A DNA stretch of 64,000 nt from Streptomyces sp. RPA4-2 (GCF_012273515.2 NZ_CP050975.2:3410001-3474000); one strand, 5' to 3'; shown: positions 26,451 through 34,986, counted from the stretch's first letter. The notes: a model not told the origin generated them from the sequence alone. Numbers and translations are program-made.

Positions 26451-27583
26451 TGAAGGCCCTGCACATCATCACCGGCCTGGGTGTCGGGGGGGCGGAGCAG
26501 CAACTGCGGCTGCTCCTGCGGCATCTGCCCGTCGACTGCGACGTCGTCACGCTCACCAACCCCGGCGCGGTCGCCGACGGACTCGCCGACGACGGCGTAC
26601 GCGTCGTCGACCTCGCCATGAACGGCAACCGGGACCTCGCCGCGCTCCCCCGGCTGACGAAGCTGATCCACGGGGGCCGCTACGACCTCGTGCACACCCA
26701 CCTCTACCGGGCGTGCGTGTACGGCCGGATCGCCGCGCGGCTGGCCGGGGTGAAGGCCGTCGTGGCCACCGAACACTCCCTGGGCGACTCGCAGATGGAG
26801 GGGCGCAGACTGAGCGCGGGCGTCCGCGCGCTGTATCTCGCCAGCGAGCGGCTCGGCCGGTCCACCGTCGCCGTCTCACCGACCGTGGCCGACCGGCTGC
26901 GCCGCTGGGGGGTGCCCGGACCGCGCATCGAGGTCGTCCCGAACGGCATCGACGTGGACCGTTTCCGCTTCGATCCGGTCCTGCGCGAACGCACCCGTCG
27001 CCGGCTCGGACTGCCGGCGGACGCCTACGTCGTGGGCGGTGTCGGCCGGCTCGCGCCGGGCAAGCGGTTCGACGTCCTGATCCGCGCGCTGGCCCAACTG
27101 CCCCCGGACCACTGGCTGCTGCTGGTCGGCGGCGGCACCGAGGAGAGCGTGCTGCGCCGGACCGCACAGCGGGCCGGCGTCGCGGACCGGGTGCTGTTCA
27201 CCGGCGAGCGCCCCACCGGTGGCCTCCCGGGCGCCGATCTGCCGTCGCTGACCGCGGCCATGGACGTCCTCGCCTCGCCCAGCGCCGAAGAGGCCTTCGG
27301 GCTCGCGGTCGTGGAGGCGATGGCGGCCGGGCTGCCGGTCCTGTACGTCTCCTGCCCCGCGGTCGAGGACCTGCCGGCGGGCGCCGCGCCCGGCGCCCGC
27401 CGGGTCCAGGGCGGCGCCGACTCGTTCGTACGAGCCCTCCGGGCGGTGCGCGGAGCGGGTCCCGGGCCCCGCTCGGTACCGGACGCCGCCCACCACTACA
27501 GCATCACCCGCAGCGCCGCGCAGCTCATGGACGTGTACGCGGCCGCCGTCTCCTGCACCCCTCTGGGAGTGAGTTCCTCATGA
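26450..27583 (+). CDS. Glycosyltransferase family 4
   Basis: 377 residues, GT-B fold. IITGLGVGGAEQQLRLLLRHL is the classic N-terminal GGAE motif, VHTHLYRACVYGRIAAR follows, and VPNGIDVDRF and GGVGRLAPGKRFDVLIRAL mark the donor domain. SAEEAFGLAVVEAMAAGLPV is the EX7E segment. The ATG at 26450 shares its A with the TGA of the deacetylase gene. Substrate unknown; together with the gene at 19618 it gives the operon at least two sugar-adding steps after priming. Confidence 0.92.
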   Translation: MKALHIITGLGVGGAEQQLRLLLRHLPVDCDVVTLTNPGAVADGLADDGVRVVDLAMNGNRDLAALPRLTKLIHGGRYDLVHTHLYRACVYGRIAARLAGVKAVVATEHSLGDSQMEGRRLSAGVRALYLASERLGRSTVAVSPTVADRLRRWGVPGPRIEVVPNGIDVDRFRFDPVLRERTRRRLGLPADAYVVGGVGRLAPGKRFDVLIRALAQLPPDHWLLLVGGGTEESVLRRTAQRAGVADRVLFTGERPTGGLPGADLPSLTAAMDVLASPSAEEAFGLAVVEAMAAGLPVLYVSCPAVEDLPAGAAPGARRVQGGADSFVRALRAVRGAGPGPRSVPDAAHHYSITRSAAQLMDVYAAAVSCTPLGVSSS

Positions 27584-28299
27584 CCGAAATCCCCACCAGG
27601 CAGCACCGCCCGGCCGAACCGGACGGCCCGGGAGACACGCCCGGCCCGGCCGAACCGGTGGTCCCACCCGGACCGGTGAGCACGCCCGTCGCCCGTCGGA
27701 GGGGCCTGCCGCGGTGGACCCTGCTCGTCGCCGGTGCCCTGCTCGGCGGCGCGCTGGGTGGCGCGTACGGCGTCGAGAAGCCCCCGACGTACACGGCGAC
27801 GAGTTACGTCATCGCCGTCCCGACGGAGAAGTCGGACCCGGCGCCGGCGCTCGGTTTCGCGCAGGCGTACGGCCGGGTCGCCACGCAGCTCGCCGTGCTC
27901 GAGGACGCGCAGGTGCGGGCCGGGGTGCCGGTGAGGACCCTGCAGCGCAGCGTGCAGACCGCGACCTCGCCCGACGCTCCGATGGTCGCCGTGTCGGCCA
28001 CGTCCTCGCGTCCGGGTCTCGCGGCCGGTATGGCGAACGCCGTCTCGCGCTCGCTGACCGAGCACGCCAACGCCACCCGTGCCAGTACCCACGTCGAACT
28101 CCTGCAGTTCTCCCCCGCGATGAAGCCGACCGCCCCCTCCTCGCCGTCGCCGAAGGTGACCGGTCTGGTCGGCGCGAGCGCCGGGGGGCTGCTGGGCGGC
28201 CTGGTCCTGCTGGTGCGTCCGCGGCGGGGCACGGACTCGGCCCGATCGGCCTCCGTACCGAACCCGGCGACCGCCGCCGACGCGCGCGGACAGCTGTGA
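27580..28299 (+). CDS. Wzz-like chain-length / polysaccharide export membrane protein
   Basis: 239 residues. A Pro-rich cytoplasmic N-terminus (about 45 residues) is followed by one membrane helix (WTLLVAGALLGGALGGAYGV), a periplasmic-side domain with YTATSYVIAVPTEKSDP and VAVSATSSRPGLAAGMANAV, and a second helix (GLVGASAGGLLGGLVLLV). This two-helix layout with TATS(Y/L)V is that of Wzz / chain-length determinants without kinase. Start ATG overlaps the upstream TGA (ATGA). Confidence 0.82.
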   Translation: MTEIPTRQHRPAEPDGPGDTPGPAEPVVPPGPVSTPVARRRGLPRWTLLVAGALLGGALGGAYGVEKPPTYTATSYVIAVPTEKSDPAPALGFAQAYGRVATQLAVLEDAQVRAGVPVRTLQRSVQTATSPDAPMVAVSATSSRPGLAAGMANAVSRSLTEHANATRASTHVELLQFSPAMKPTAPSSPSPKVTGLVGASAGGLLGGLVLLVRPRRGTDSARSASVPNPATAADARGQL

Positions 28300-29423
28300 A
28301 CGGCGCCCTGCGGGCCGGGCTCGCCGGCACCCTGCGGGCCGAGATCATCACCGAGGAGCGGGAGTTCGCCGCCCTGGCACCCGCCTGGGGGCGCCTGTAC
28401 GGCCGGTGCTCCGCCGCCACCCCGTTCCAGAACCACGCCTGGCTGTACTCCTGGTGGCTGTCGTACGGCACCCCCGGCCGCCTGCGTCTGGTCCTGGTCC
28501 GTGAGGGCGACGAGCTCCGCGCGGTCGCGCCGCTGATGCGCGTACGCCGTCCGCTGCCGGCGCTGGTCCCCCTCGGCGGGTCCATCTCCGACTACGGCGA
28601 CGTCCTCATCGACGACGAGTACGCCGACCGCGCGGCGGCGACGCTCGCCGAGGGGCTGTCCCTGGCCGCCCGCAGCGCGGTGATCGACTTCCGCGAGGTA
28701 CGGCCTGGCGGCGCGGTGGAGCGGGTCTACGAGCGCTGGGACGGACCGCGGCGGCGGGTACGCGACTCGCTCTGTCTGGAACTGCCCGCCCTCTCGATGG
28801 ACGAACTGGTGCGCCGGCTGCCCTCCTCGAAGGCCCAGCGCGTGCGGGCCAAGCTGCGCAAGCTCTCCGCGCTGGGCATCGAGCGCCGGATCGTGCCGGC
28901 CGGGGAGGTGGACACGGCACTGCGCCGCCTGCTGGAACTGCACCGACTGCAGTGGCAGGGGCGGAAGGTGACGTCCGAGCACCTCCAGGAGCGGTTCGCC
29001 GAACACCTGGTCCGGTCGGTCGGACCGATGGTGAGCTCCGGGGACGCGGTGGTCACCGAGTTCCGGCTCGACGGCACCGTGATGGCGGTGGATCTCACCC
29101 TGCTGTCCCCGCGGCTGGCGGGCGGCTACCTCTACGGGGCCCATCCGGATCTGCGCGAGCGGAAGGCCGACGTCGCCGTGATACTGCTGGACGCCTGCGC
29201 CCGGCACACCGAGGGGGACCGCCGCGGGGCACTGAGCCTGCTGCGCGGCGACGAGCCCTACAAGTACCACTGGCGTCCGTACCCCGTCGTCAACCAACGG
29301 CTGCTGCTGGCCCGGCGGCGTACGGCGCCGCTGCTGTCGGCGGTGGTCTGCGACGTCGTCGCGCGCAGCCGGGGCAAGGAACTGGTGCGGCGCTGGAGGG
29401 AGCGTGGTGGCGACGGGCCGTGA
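28296..29423 (+). CDS. GNAT-type acyltransferase, FemAB/CelD-like (Acetyltransf_6)
   Basis: 375 residues. The N-terminal part has PFQNHAWLYSWWLSYG and LVLVREGDELRAVAPLM, typical of the BcsL/CelD family; the C-terminal part has LHRLQWQGRK, LDGTVMAVDLTLLSPRLAGGYLYGAHPDLRERK-like core and LLRGDEPYKYHWRP. These enzymes acylate sugars or attach amino acids in exopolysaccharide systems. No signal peptide. The GTG start overlaps the previous TGA (GTGA), making this the last gene of the coupled series. Confidence 0.87.
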   Translation: MNGALRAGLAGTLRAEIITEEREFAALAPAWGRLYGRCSAATPFQNHAWLYSWWLSYGTPGRLRLVLVREGDELRAVAPLMRVRRPLPALVPLGGSISDYGDVLIDDEYADRAAATLAEGLSLAARSAVIDFREVRPGGAVERVYERWDGPRRRVRDSLCLELPALSMDELVRRLPSSKAQRVRAKLRKLSALGIERRIVPAGEVDTALRRLLELHRLQWQGRKVTSEHLQERFAEHLVRSVGPMVSSGDAVVTEFRLDGTVMAVDLTLLSPRLAGGYLYGAHPDLRERKADVAVILLDACARHTEGDRRGALSLLRGDEPYKYHWRPYPVVNQRLLLARRRTAPLLSAVVCDVVARSRGKELVRRWRERGGDGP

Positions 29424-29451
29424 ACGGCCCGCCGCCACCGCGATGTCCCGG

Positions 29452-30860
29452 TCACCGGTTGCGCGACCACCAGTCGAAGCGGAGGCAGAGCTTCCCTCCG
29501 AGCCAGTGCTCCACCCAGTCACCCAGGTCCACCGGCGAACAGTTGGGAGGGTGTACCGGCGTCGGCACCGGCTTGGGCACGGACGGCACCGGCGTCGGCG
29601 TCGGCTCCGATGCCGGGCCGATGTGGCCCGAGAGCACCTCGCGGTACACCTCGGACGCCTTCGGGTTGTCCGCGCACTGCCACACGCCGTGCGGACAGTA
29701 GTCGGTCAGCGTGTTGTACAGGGGCTGGTGGTCGTCCATCCACGCGAGCATGCGCTTCATGTACGCCGTGTTGTCGCCGTTACGGAAGAGTCCCCATTCG
29801 GGATACGAAATGGGCTTGCCGTGGGCCTTGGCGAAGTCCACGTGTTCCTGAAGGCCGTACGGCTCCTTCACCTCTTCGTCGAACGACAGTCCGCTCGGCT
29901 GGTCGTAGGAGTCCATGCCGATGATGTCGACCGTGTCGTCCCCGGGATAGCACTGTGTCCAGGGAACGGCGTCCAGGCCGCGGCTCGGGGTGAAGTCGAA
30001 CCGGAATTTCTGGCCCGGAACCGACCGCATGACGGTGACGATCCTGTTCCAGTACTTTTTCCACGCCTCCGGGTCCGGCCCACAGCGGTGGGTGTACGTG
30101 ATGCCGTTCATCTCCCAGCCGAGCACGACGACGGTGTCCGGCACCTTCAGCCGGACCAGCCGCTGGGCGAGCGCGTGGAAGTGCCGGTCGAACGCCCCGT
30201 CGGCGCCCTGCCGCAGCAGCGCCCGCACCTCGGGGTCGGAGACGTTCTCCTCGTTGCGCTCCAGCATCGGCACGTTGAGGACGAGCATCCGGTCGGCCCG
30301 CTCACGCCGCCAGTCGGCCCAGACGTCCAGAAAGCCGGGTGGTCCCTCGATGTTGCTCCAGCGGTCGCCCGGCAGGTACGTGTGCCCGACGCGCAGCTCG
30401 GTGCCGCCCAGCCACTGGCTGAGCTGGGCGATCCGGGCCACGCCCAGCGGGCCGTAGTCGAGGTAGGCCCCGAAGGCCGGGCGCGGTGTGACCGTCGTGG
30501 GCTGCACGGGCGTCGCGGGCTTCACGGGCTTCACGGGCGTCGGGGGCGTCGGGGGCGTCGCGGGTTTCGGCGGCGTCACGGGTGCGGTGGGTGGGACGGC
30601 GGGTGTCACGGATGCGGTGGGAGGCGGCGGCGCGGCTTAAGCGTCGTGGACGGTGCGGGCGGCACGGGCGGTGCGGGCGGCACGGGCGTCTGCGCCTGCG
30701 GTGTCACCGACGTCGGTGACGGTGCCGGAGGATCGGCGACGCGCACCGCCCCGGCGCCCACGGCGTATCCCGGACCCGGCGCCAGGGCGATCGACGCGAC
30801 GACGCCGGCCGCGACGAATACCAGCCTTCCGTTCCGGGACCATTGCTGTTGTGGGGCCAT
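29452..30860 (-). pseudogene. Secreted GH26-like glycoside hydrolase, frameshifted in the linker
   Basis: ATG 30860 (GAGAGAGGAG upstream) begins a signal peptide (GRLVFVAAGVVASIALAPGP) and a Pro/Thr linker that stops at 30606. The catalytic domain continues in the next frame: AFGAYLDYGPLGVARIAQL, VVLGWEMNGITY (acid/base Glu), DIIGMDSYDQPSG, KPISYPEWGLF (nucleophile Glu). These match GH26 and related mannanase-like clans. The break lies at 30635-30643, GCTTAAGCG, the same 9-mer as in the priming enzyme. One missing base explains it. A GTG at 30609 could start the catalytic frame but without a signal peptide. The gene converges on the exopolysaccharide operon and may trim its product. Confidence 0.82.
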
Positions 30861-31490
30861 GCCTGCTCCTCTCTCCGCTCTCTGCTGCTCCGGCTGCTTG
30901 CTTTCTCCTCCTCCACTGACACCAAGTCATATAAATACCCATTCCGCCAACAGAGGCGTCATCTTTGCGGCACACCGGTCACCCACGAGGGTGACCGAAC
31001 CGAGGGGAAATTCCGTGCCGCTGCAGGGTGGAACGGTCCTGGAAATGTGCGTGGCCGCCGATTACACGGGAATTCCCGTCCGTGGATCGCACCCTTGTCC
31101 GCGGGACACGCCCGGCGTGAGCGGCACGGGCGTCGCCCCGGCGTTGCTCCGAGTGGCCGCGCGTCCATCTCGTCCGGCGGTGCTCATCCCGATGGATGAC
31201 GCGAGCGCCGCGGCCCGCGCGTCGGCGGGCGGCGTACGGCTGGGGCCGGGGCTGGAGGCGGTGGGGCAGAGAGGCGGCGCGGCGCCGCCGGAGGCCGAAC
31301 GTCACGTCGCGGGCGACGGGTTCGGGGGCGGCCCGCTAACGGCTCGGTCCGCTCGTCGACGAGCGGCGCAGGAGTCTGGCCGTAGTCGCCGACGGCTCGC
31401 CCGCGGCCGGCCGGGACCTCGGGTCCTCGGTGCCGGGTCTGTTCATGACGGCCCCGGGAACAGACCCGGGACCGGCTCGCACGACGAGCT
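30861..31490. other. Non-coding spacer between GH26 gene and long chaplin
   Basis: About 630 bp with no convincing gene; open frames exist on both strands but lack ribosome binding sites and family motifs. An AT-rich patch at 30925-30945 upstream of the GH26 start is the best promoter region. Confidence 0.5.
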
Positions 31491-31524
31491 CGGGTGCCGG
31501 ACACGGCAAGGCGTCCGGCACCCG
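31491..31524 (-). terminator. Terminator of the long chaplin gene
   Basis: CGGGTGCCGGAC (31491-31502) pairs perfectly with GTCCGGCACCCG (31513-31524), loop ACGGCAAGGC. It lies 35 bp beyond the long chaplin stop at 31559. Confidence 0.82.
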
Positions 31525-31558
31525 AAGCGTCGTACGGGCATCCTGCTGGTGCCGCGTA

Positions 31559-32440
31559 CTAGCGACGCGACGTGGCTCGGCCTCGCCGGTACAGGACGGC
31601 GCCGCCGATCAGCAGCGCTGCACTGGCGGCCGAGAACCCGAGTACGTCCTCACTGCCCGTCTGGGCCAGGGTGGGAGGACCGGGCGGGGTGACGGGCGGC
31701 GTCACCGGCGGAGTGACGGGAGGCGTCACCGGCGGAGTGACGGGAGGCGTCACCGGCGGAGTCACCGGCGGAGTCACCGGCGGCGGGGTGGTGGGCGGCG
31801 GCGGAGTCACCGGCGGCGTCGTGGGAGGCGGCGGGGTGTCGCCGTAGCCGTTCTCGCAGTCGTCGCCGAACGCGGGGTTGCCGATGCCGACCACGTTCAC
31901 CGAGTCGCCGCAGGCATTCACCGGGATGTCCACCGGGACCTGCACGTTGTTGCCCGACCCGATGCCGGGCGAACCGTGCGTCTCGCTGTGCGCCCAGGCG
32001 CCGGAGCCGTGGGAACCCGGACCCAGCGGGCCGGAGTCGTCGAAACCCGTACCCGGGGTGCCGGAGCCGTGGGTGCCGGAGCCCGGGAGGCCGCCGTGGT
32101 GGCCCGACTCGTCGTGGTACATGTGCCCACCGCCGTGGCCGGGGCGGCCCACCTGGTGGACGGGCTGATGCGTCACGCCGCGCGGCCCCTGCGAACCCGA
32201 GCCGTTGGCGCAGGAGTTCCCGAAGGCCGGGTTGAGCGTGGCGATCACGTCGACGGTGTTGCCGCAGGCGTTCACCGGCACGTTCAGCGGAACCTGAAGC
32301 GTGTTGCCCGAACCGACGCCGGGCGAGTCCGCCGTGCCGCCGCCAGCCTGCGCGTCCGCGAACGCGGGGGTGCCGTACAGGGACAGGATGCTCGTCGTGG
32401 CCGCGGCCATGACCATTCCCTTGCTCAGGGTCTGTCGCAA
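31559..32440 (-). CDS. chpA: Long chaplin with two chaplin domains and sortase signal, ChpA-like
   Basis: 293 residues. Signal peptide ends PAFADAQ. Chaplin domain 1 (about residues 38-80: SGNTLQVPLNVPVNACGNTV, LNPAFGNSC) and domain 2 (about 160-205: SGNNVQVPVDIPVNACGDSV, GNPAFGDDC) each have two Cys. Between them is a Gly/His/Ser linker (GHGGGHMYHDESGHHGG). After domain 2 comes a VTPP repeat wall-spanning stalk, then LAQTG, a hydrophobic segment and RRGRATSRR. Class E sortase would anchor it to peptidoglycan as a base for the short chaplins. The TTG start at 32440 is chosen because GGGAGGA lies 8 bp upstream. Order chpA-chpD-rdlA-rdlB matches SCO2716-SCO2719 from memory. Confidence 0.93.
   Translation of the reverse strand: MRQTLSKGMVMAAATTSILSLYGTPAFADAQAGGGTADSPGVGSGNTLQVPLNVPVNACGNTVDVIATLNPAFGNSCANGSGSQGPRGVTHQPVHQVGRPGHGGGHMYHDESGHHGGLPGSGTHGSGTPGTGFDDSGPLGPGSHGSGAWAHSETHGSPGIGSGNNVQVPVDIPVNACGDSVNVVGIGNPAFGDDCENGYGDTPPPPTTPPVTPPPPTTPPPVTPPVTPPVTPPVTPPVTPPVTPPVTPPVTPPGPPTLAQTGSEDVLGFSAASAALLIGGAVLYRRGRATSRR
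31683..31800. repeat. Coding repeat for the VTPP stalk
   Basis: A 24-bp unit (two VTPP motifs) is repeated in tandem with 12-bp half units inside the long chaplin stalk. Repeat number likely varies between strains and sets stalk length. Confidence 0.8.
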
Positions 32441-32460
32441 TCTCTTGTCCTCCCTGTGTG

Positions 32461-32495
32461 AAGAAGTGAGAAGTGAGAAGTGAGGAAGGCCGGCC
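32461..32495. repeat. GAAGTGA heptamer repeat in the chaplin leader
   Basis: GAAGTGA-type heptamers repeat three to four times just upstream of the long chaplin ribosome binding site. It lies in the 120-bp gap between the two chaplin genes and may form part of the mRNA leader. Confidence 0.6.
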
Positions 32496-32560
32496 CCGGA
32501 ACCGGAAAAGGCGATCCAAGGCCGGCCGTGACACAGCCGGGTGGCTGGTGTCCTGTCGCG

Positions 32561-32794
32561 TCAGTCGTTGGCGCAGCGGCTGCCGAGGGCCGGGTTGAGC
32601 AGGCCGATGACGTCGATCGAGTCGCCGCACAGGTTGACGGGGACGTGCACGGGGACCTCGATCACGTTGCCCGAGAGGACACCCGGGGAACCCATGGCGA
32701 CGCCCTCGGCACCGGAGTCCGCGAAGGCCGGGGCGGCCATACCCAGGGCCATGATCGCGCCGGCGACGACAGCAGCGCTCTTCTTGTGCTTCAC
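32561..32794 (-). CDS. chpD: Short chaplin, ChpD-like
   Basis: 77 residues from the GTG at 32794 (AGAAGGGA upstream). Signal peptide ends APAFADSG. One chaplin domain: SPGVLSGNVIEVPVHVPVNL, CGDSIDVIGLLNPALGSRC, AND end, with both Cys. Lies 120 bp upstream of the long chaplin on the same strand, so the two may share transcription. I see no good BldN-type site directly before it. Confidence 0.92.
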   Translation of the reverse strand: MKHKKSAAVVAGAIMALGMAAPAFADSGAEGVAMGSPGVLSGNVIEVPVHVPVNLCGDSIDVIGLLNPALGSRCAND

Positions 32795-33020
32795 GTGCTT
32801 TCCCTTCTCTGCGGTCATGCCCCTATGACGGCCGAAGCCGAGCGAGCACAACAGGAACGGCTCGCTTCATGACCTGCAGGCTGTAAACGAGGCCGGGACG
32901 CCCGAAGAAACTGCGGAACGCATGCCCTTTGGGAATTCACTCGAATTGCCCTGTTTCCCTGGCGGGACCGAGGCCGCACAAGAGAAGAAACGCTTCCCTG
33001 AATTGCCGGAAAGAGCAGCG

Positions 33021-33050
33021 GACCGCCCGCGTCGAACGCGACGGGCGGCC
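33021..33050 (-). terminator. Terminator of the rodlin at 33086
   Basis: GACCGCCCG and CGGGCGGCC form the outer stem with CGTCG/CGACG inside, 33021-33050, about 40 bp after the stop. Confidence 0.65.
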
Positions 33051-33085
33051 CGAGCCTCTTCGAGGCGAAGATTCAGCGGCGACGG

Positions 33086-33499
33086 TCAGTGGTTGCCGAC
33101 ACCGTTGCCCGACAGGACCGGGATGTCGTCCACCAGGTGCGACAGCGGCTCGTCGCCCTTGGCCTGGGTCGAGTTCTCGGCGCACTGCTGGTTCTGCGGG
33201 GCCGACAGGACCGGAATGTCCTGGACGGCGACGGGCACGAGGACCCCGACGAGCGAACCGGCGTTCGCCTTGGCCGGCAGGCCGACACAGAGCTTGTTCA
33301 GCGTGCCCTGCGCCAGGCTGAGCTGCGGGCTCATGTTGCCGCCGGTCACCGAGTTGCCGAACGACTCGGTGGCGCCGTTCCCGCTGACGGAGGTCGTGCC
33401 GTTGTCGTCACCGATGGCAAGCGCCTGGGGCGCGGCCGCCGCCGAGACACCGACGACGGAAGCGGCGACCGCCGCCGCGGCCATTGCCTTCTTGAACAT
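33086..33499 (-). CDS. rdlA: Rodlin, RdlA-like
   Basis: 137 residues. ATG at 33499 follows GGAAAGGAACGCGAA. Signal peptide ends APQALAIG. The mature protein has the rodlin pattern: [68 protein letters not shown]. Two Cys are present. Rodlins organise chaplin fibres into the rodlet layer on aerial hyphae. Compared with the two plus-strand copies it has one extra residue (GVLVPVAV) and is the most divergent. Divergent from the rodlin at 33749, as rdlA/rdlB in S. coelicolor. Confidence 0.93.
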   Translation of the reverse strand: MFKKAMAAAAVAASVVGVSAAAAPQALAIGDDNGTTSVSGNGATESFGNSVTGGNMSPQLSLAQGTLNKLCVGLPAKANAGSLVGVLVPVAVQDIPVLSAPQNQQCAENSTQAKGDEPLSHLVDDIPVLSGNGVGNH

Positions 33500-33543
33500 T
33501 TCGCGTTCCTTTCCTGGCAGAGACACGTGTTCCTGCCCTGGCA

Positions 33544-33571
33544 TCAACCCGGCGGCCTCGCATTGGTTTCG
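33544..33571 (-). promoter_or_regulatory. BldN-like promoter of the minus-strand rodlin
   Basis: On the minus strand CGAAAC (33571-33566), 16 bases, GGTTGA (33549-33544): 10 of 12 matches to the BldN consensus, 45 bp before the ATG. Confidence 0.68.
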
Positions 33572-33675
33572 GTGATTCACCCGGTTGGCCCGTTCAGCGG
33601 CCGGGAATGCGCGGGAATCCATCGCGCGCGCGAGCCCGGAGGCCCTCTTCGATGTGCGCCATCGGAGTGAATGGG

Positions 33676-33703
33676 AGCAACCAAGGCCGTCCGCCGCAGT
33701 TGA
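33676..33703 (+). promoter_or_regulatory. BldN-like promoter of the plus-strand rodlin
   Basis: AGCAAC (33676-33681), 16 bases, AGTTGA (33698-33703): 9 of 12 matches to CGTAAC-N16-CGTTGA, 45 bp before the start at 33749. Confidence 0.6.
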
Positions 33704-33748
33704 CCAGTGCGCTCCGGTGGACGGGGTTTCTCCAGAAGGGACTAGCTA

Positions 33749-34159
33749 GTGATCAAGAAGGTTATGGCCGCCGCCGCGGTCGCCGCTTCCGTCGTCGGCG
33801 TTTCCGCCGCGGCCGCGCCGCAGGCGCTGGCCATCGGAAACGACGGTGGCACGACGTCCACCAGCGGTAACGGTGCCACTCAGTCGTACGGCAACTCGGC
33901 GACGTTCGGCAACATGAGCCCGCAGATGGCGCTCATCCAGGGCTCGCTGAACAAGCCCTGCATCGGTCTGCCGGCCAAGGCGAACCTCGGCTCGCTCGTC
34001 GGCGCCGTGCCGATCGCCGTGCAGGACGTCCCGATCCTGTCGGCCCCGCAGAACCAGCAGTGCGTCGAGAACTCGACCCAGGCCAAGGGCGACGAGCCGC
34101 TGTCGCACATTCTGGACGACATCCCGGTCCTCTCGGGCAACGGTATGGGCAACAGGTAG
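33749..34159 (+). CDS. rdlB: Rodlin, RdlB-like
   Basis: 136 residues, GTG start with AGAAGGGA upstream. Signal peptide ends APQALAIG. Rodlin body: [56 protein letters not shown] core, [20 protein letters not shown], then [16 protein letters not shown]. Both Cys present. Partner of the divergent gene at 33086-33499. Followed by a terminator at 34183-34208. Confidence 0.93.
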   Translation: MIKKVMAAAAVAASVVGVSAAAAPQALAIGNDGGTTSTSGNGATQSYGNSATFGNMSPQMALIQGSLNKPCIGLPAKANLGSLVGAVPIAVQDVPILSAPQNQQCVENSTQAKGDEPLSHILDDIPVLSGNGMGNR

Positions 34160-34182
34160 TCCACTTCCTGAGTTCCCGTCAG

Positions 34183-34208
34183 CGGGCCGCCGAACATTCG
34201 GCGGCCCG
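34183..34208 (+). terminator. Terminator of the rodlin at 33749
   Basis: CGGGCCGCCGAA (34183-34194) pairs with TTCGGCGGCCCG (34197-34208), loop CA, 24 bp after the stop. Confidence 0.85.
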
Positions 34209-34226
34209 TCGGCGTTTCTCCGGACC

Positions 34227-34328
34227 TTCCGACTCTTCACACATTCGGCTCGTCATGTGTTCGGGTCTTCGGTCGTTCGGCTCTTCACGCGTTCCCCTTT
34301 TCGACTCTTCACCTTTTCGGCTCTTCAC
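34227..34328. repeat. Pyrimidine-rich repeats upstream of the third rodlin
   Basis: TTCGRCTCTTCAC or a close variant occurs at 34276, 34300 and 34316, with TTCCGACTCTTCAC at 34227, inside a 130-bp block very low in purines on the plus strand. The rest of the 34209-34485 gap has no gene. Confidence 0.7.
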
Positions 34329-34485
34329 CTCTCCACCTCTTCGTCCCTTCCGCTCCTCGGGCAAATTCCTTTCCCGACCGCACGATGCGCCCCGCTTCGG
34401 TCATGGCGTCTTCTTTCGAGGGAGCTCACCGGCGTACACGAGGCGAATCGAGCTCCCCGGGCGCTGCGCCGAATGGGGCACAACC

Positions 34486-34514
34486 CGAAACCCCGTCACA
34501 GTTCCCCCAGTTGA
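34486..34514 (+). promoter_or_regulatory. BldN-like promoter of the third rodlin, N17 spacing
   Basis: CGAAAC (34486-34491) and AGTTGA (34509-34514) are spaced by 17 rather than 16 bases, 49 bp before the ATG. The -10 hexamer equals that of the 33749 rodlin and the -35 that of the 33499 rodlin. Confidence 0.55.
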
Positions 34515-34563
34515 TGATCATGCAGCTCCTCCCCCAGGAGTCCGCTTTTCGAAGGGAACGAAC

Positions 34564-34971
34564 ATGAAGAAGCTGTGGGCAACCGCCGCTATCGCCGCTT
34601 CCGTCGCCGGCATCGCGGCCGCGGCCGCCCCCCAGGCCCTGGCGATCGGTGACGACGGTGGCACCACGTCGGTCAGCGGCAACGGAGCTACCCAGTCGTT
34701 CGGCAACTCCGCCACGTTCGGTGCCATGAGCCCGCAGCTCTCGCTGGTCCAGGGTTCGCTGAACAAGCCGTGCGTCGGCCTGCCCGCGAAGGTCAACGCC
34801 GGTTCGCTCGTCGGCCTGGTCCCGATCGCCGTGCAGGACGTCCCGATCCTGTCGGCCCCGCAGAACCAGCAGTGCGTCGAGAACTCGACCCAGGCCAAGG
34901 GCGACGAGCCGCTGTCGCACATCCTGGACCAGATCCCGGTCCTCTCGGGCAACGGCGCCAACAACGGCTGA
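34564..34971 (+). CDS. Third rodlin
   Basis: 135 residues, ATG with GAAGGGAACGAAC upstream. Signal peptide ends APQALAIG. Very similar to the 33749 copy over [20 protein letters not shown] and [20 protein letters not shown], so it looks like a tandem duplicate; differences cluster in the signal peptide ([20 protein letters not shown]) and the end ([14 protein letters not shown]). S. coelicolor has two rodlins from memory, so a third copy is unusual. Terminator at 34987-35029. Confidence 0.93.
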   Translation: MKKLWATAAIAASVAGIAAAAAPQALAIGDDGGTTSVSGNGATQSFGNSATFGAMSPQLSLVQGSLNKPCVGLPAKVNAGSLVGLVPIAVQDVPILSAPQNQQCVENSTQAKGDEPLSHILDQIPVLSGNGANNG

Positions 34972-34986
34972 TCCCCGCACCCCGCG

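Noticed and set aside
19618..30860. Secondary-metabolite gene cluster
   Set aside because: No polyketide synthase, NRPS, terpene or RiPP signature is present. The enzymes are all of polysaccharide type.
30979..31504. Genes in the spacer between GH26 and the long chaplin
   Set aside because: All candidate products are Arg/Pro-rich without motif, signal peptide or ribosome binding site.
31683..31800. Second CRISPR-like or regulatory repeat
   Set aside because: The repeat is in frame and encodes the VTPP stalk of the long chaplin.
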